This document shows positions 5,170 through 5,688 of a stretch of 5,688 bases of DNA, piece after piece. Every line of letters starts with the position of its first letter. Positions within the stretch are counted from its first letter, which is position 1. The position numbers and the translations under genes were made by a program. Source of the DNA: an uncultured Verrucomicrobia subdivision 3 bacterium (GTDB taxonomy: Bacteria > Verrucomicrobiota > Verrucomicrobiae > Limisphaerales > CAMLLE01); contig CAMLLE010000234.1 in NCBI GenBank assembly GCA_946480555.1, positions 1-5,688 on the forward strand. Reading direction: 5' to 3'. The notes beneath the pieces were generated by a model, which saw only the letters and a list, made by a program, of their open reading frames with translations, had not been told where the DNA came from and ran no database searches.

Positions 5170-5366
5170 AAAAGCGCGCACGAACCCTGACCCAGAAGGC
5201 CATGCAGGCCTTGACCCAAGCGGTGGCGAAAACCGTGGAAGAACACCGGCGGCGCGGCATACCGCTCGCCGTCTGGCGCAACGGCCGGGCCGTCTCAATT
5301 CCGGCCACGGAAGCCGGCGCGCTGCATGAAACGCCGACGCCCTATGGGCGAAAGGCGAAAGGCTAA
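5166..5366 (+). CDS. Small partner of the zeta-like kinase, possible antitoxin
   Basis: The 66-residue protein starts at the ATG that overlaps the kinase stop (ATGA). It is basic at the N-terminus (MKKRARTLTQKAM), continues with a helix (ALTQAVAKTVEEHRRRG) and a short strand segment, IPLAVWRNGRAVSIPA, and ends in a loose basic tail. I recall small proteins with an EHRRxGxPxAVWRxGxxxxIPA pattern beside zeta-like kinases, which supports a real gene and a functional pair. An antitoxin or regulatory role is inferred from the coupling only. It does not resemble the epsilon or PezA antitoxins, and the order (toxin first) is the reverse of the classic epsilon-zeta arrangement. No DNA-binding motif is clear. 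Confidence 0.7.
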   Translation: MKKRARTLTQKAMQALTQAVAKTVEEHRRRGIPLAVWRNGRAVSIPATEAGALHETPTPYGRKAKG

Positions 5367-5375
5367 AACACTATC

Positions 5376-5545
5376 TCAATCGCACCTTGTCTGTTCCGGG
5401 TGACGCTGATAGGAAATACGCCCAACGGGAATCGGGCCATGGACACCACTTTTCAATTCGACGTCTTCCTCAGTCACAGTTCCAAAGACAAACCCATCGT
5501 GCGGCCAATTGCAGACGGGTCCCGAAAGGATGGAATGAGAGGTGA
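5376..5545 (+). pseudogene. TIR-domain gene start, copy 3 (truncated)
   Basis: This begins ten bases after the small partner gene. The leader (63 bases) precedes ATG 5439, which reads MDTTFQFDVFLSHSSKDK and then PIVRPIADGSRKDG. Box 1 is the best preserved of the three copies (FLSHSSKDK). Similarity to copy 2 at the DNA level fades after the RKDG codons: around 5534-5545 the bases still align loosely (GGATGGA, GAGGTG) but small insertions change the frame, giving MRGDCIF instead of LEVWCDE. No stop codon follows before the window ends, yet nothing TIR-like is seen there, so I read it as a broken copy. The catalytic part is missing. Confidence 0.7.
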
Positions 5546-5688
5546 TTGCATCTTTAATAAAGGCACGTTCGACGTATTCGACTGCCACGGCAAATTGCCA
5601 TCGGTCGCAAACTCAGCATTTCCGCGGCGATGTTTGACCGCCGCTCATCAATGCGAGTGTGCCGGTGATGGTGGAGTGAGGTGCTCCC
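5546..5688. other. Right end, nothing recognised
   Basis: The frame of TIR copy 3 runs open to the edge, and a minus-strand frame gives VAVEYVERAFIKDAITS, but neither resembles a family I know. No hairpin repeat with GTAG ends is seen here. Confidence 0.4.

Overview
This window looks like chromosomal DNA of a GC-rich, free-living Gram-negative bacterium. The style suggests Verrucomicrobiota (Pedosphaera/Limisphaerales-like): many dispersed GTAG-ended hairpin repeats, a REP-associated tyrosine transposase, repeated TIR-domain gene starts, and an alpha-E/transglutaminase pair. The phylum is an inference from recalled sequence style, not from a marker gene.

Left part (1-2404), ordinary genes. 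The 3' end of an alpha-E (DUF403) gene is followed after 25 bases by a transglutaminase-like cysteine hydrolase with an intact Cys-His-Asp triad, on the same strand. A convergent gene ends 22 bases further on; it encodes an exported serine hydrolase of the class C beta-lactamase/esterase family.

Middle part (2405-4600), a repeat-rich accessory zone. It holds three families of inverted, hairpin-rich repeats that all begin with GTAG and end with CTAC: 2797-2913, 3042-3163 with 3831-3952, and 4464-4519. Two direct copies of one family bracket a RAYT transposase (3183-3956) whose last ~41 residues are encoded by the repeat itself. Between the repeats lie broken gene pieces: two 5' ends of a TIR-domain gene, each with the same ~62-base leader, and an orphan GyrB/ParE-like C-terminus on the minus strand.

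Right part (4585-5688). A compact pair encodes a zeta-toxin-like P-loop kinase and a 66-residue partner protein, joined by an ATGA overlap, so probably a toxin-antitoxin-like or related kinase module. It is followed by a third truncated TIR start with the same leader. The last ~140 bases hold nothing I recognise.

Taken together, the right two thirds look like an island shaped by RAYT/REPIN-type repeats and by repeated breakage of TIR (defence-type) genes. The most notable points are a four-hairpin repeat architecture shared by two repeat families of different sequence, with base-pair-preserving changes, and a TIR start codon that lies in frame with the transposase through the repeat.
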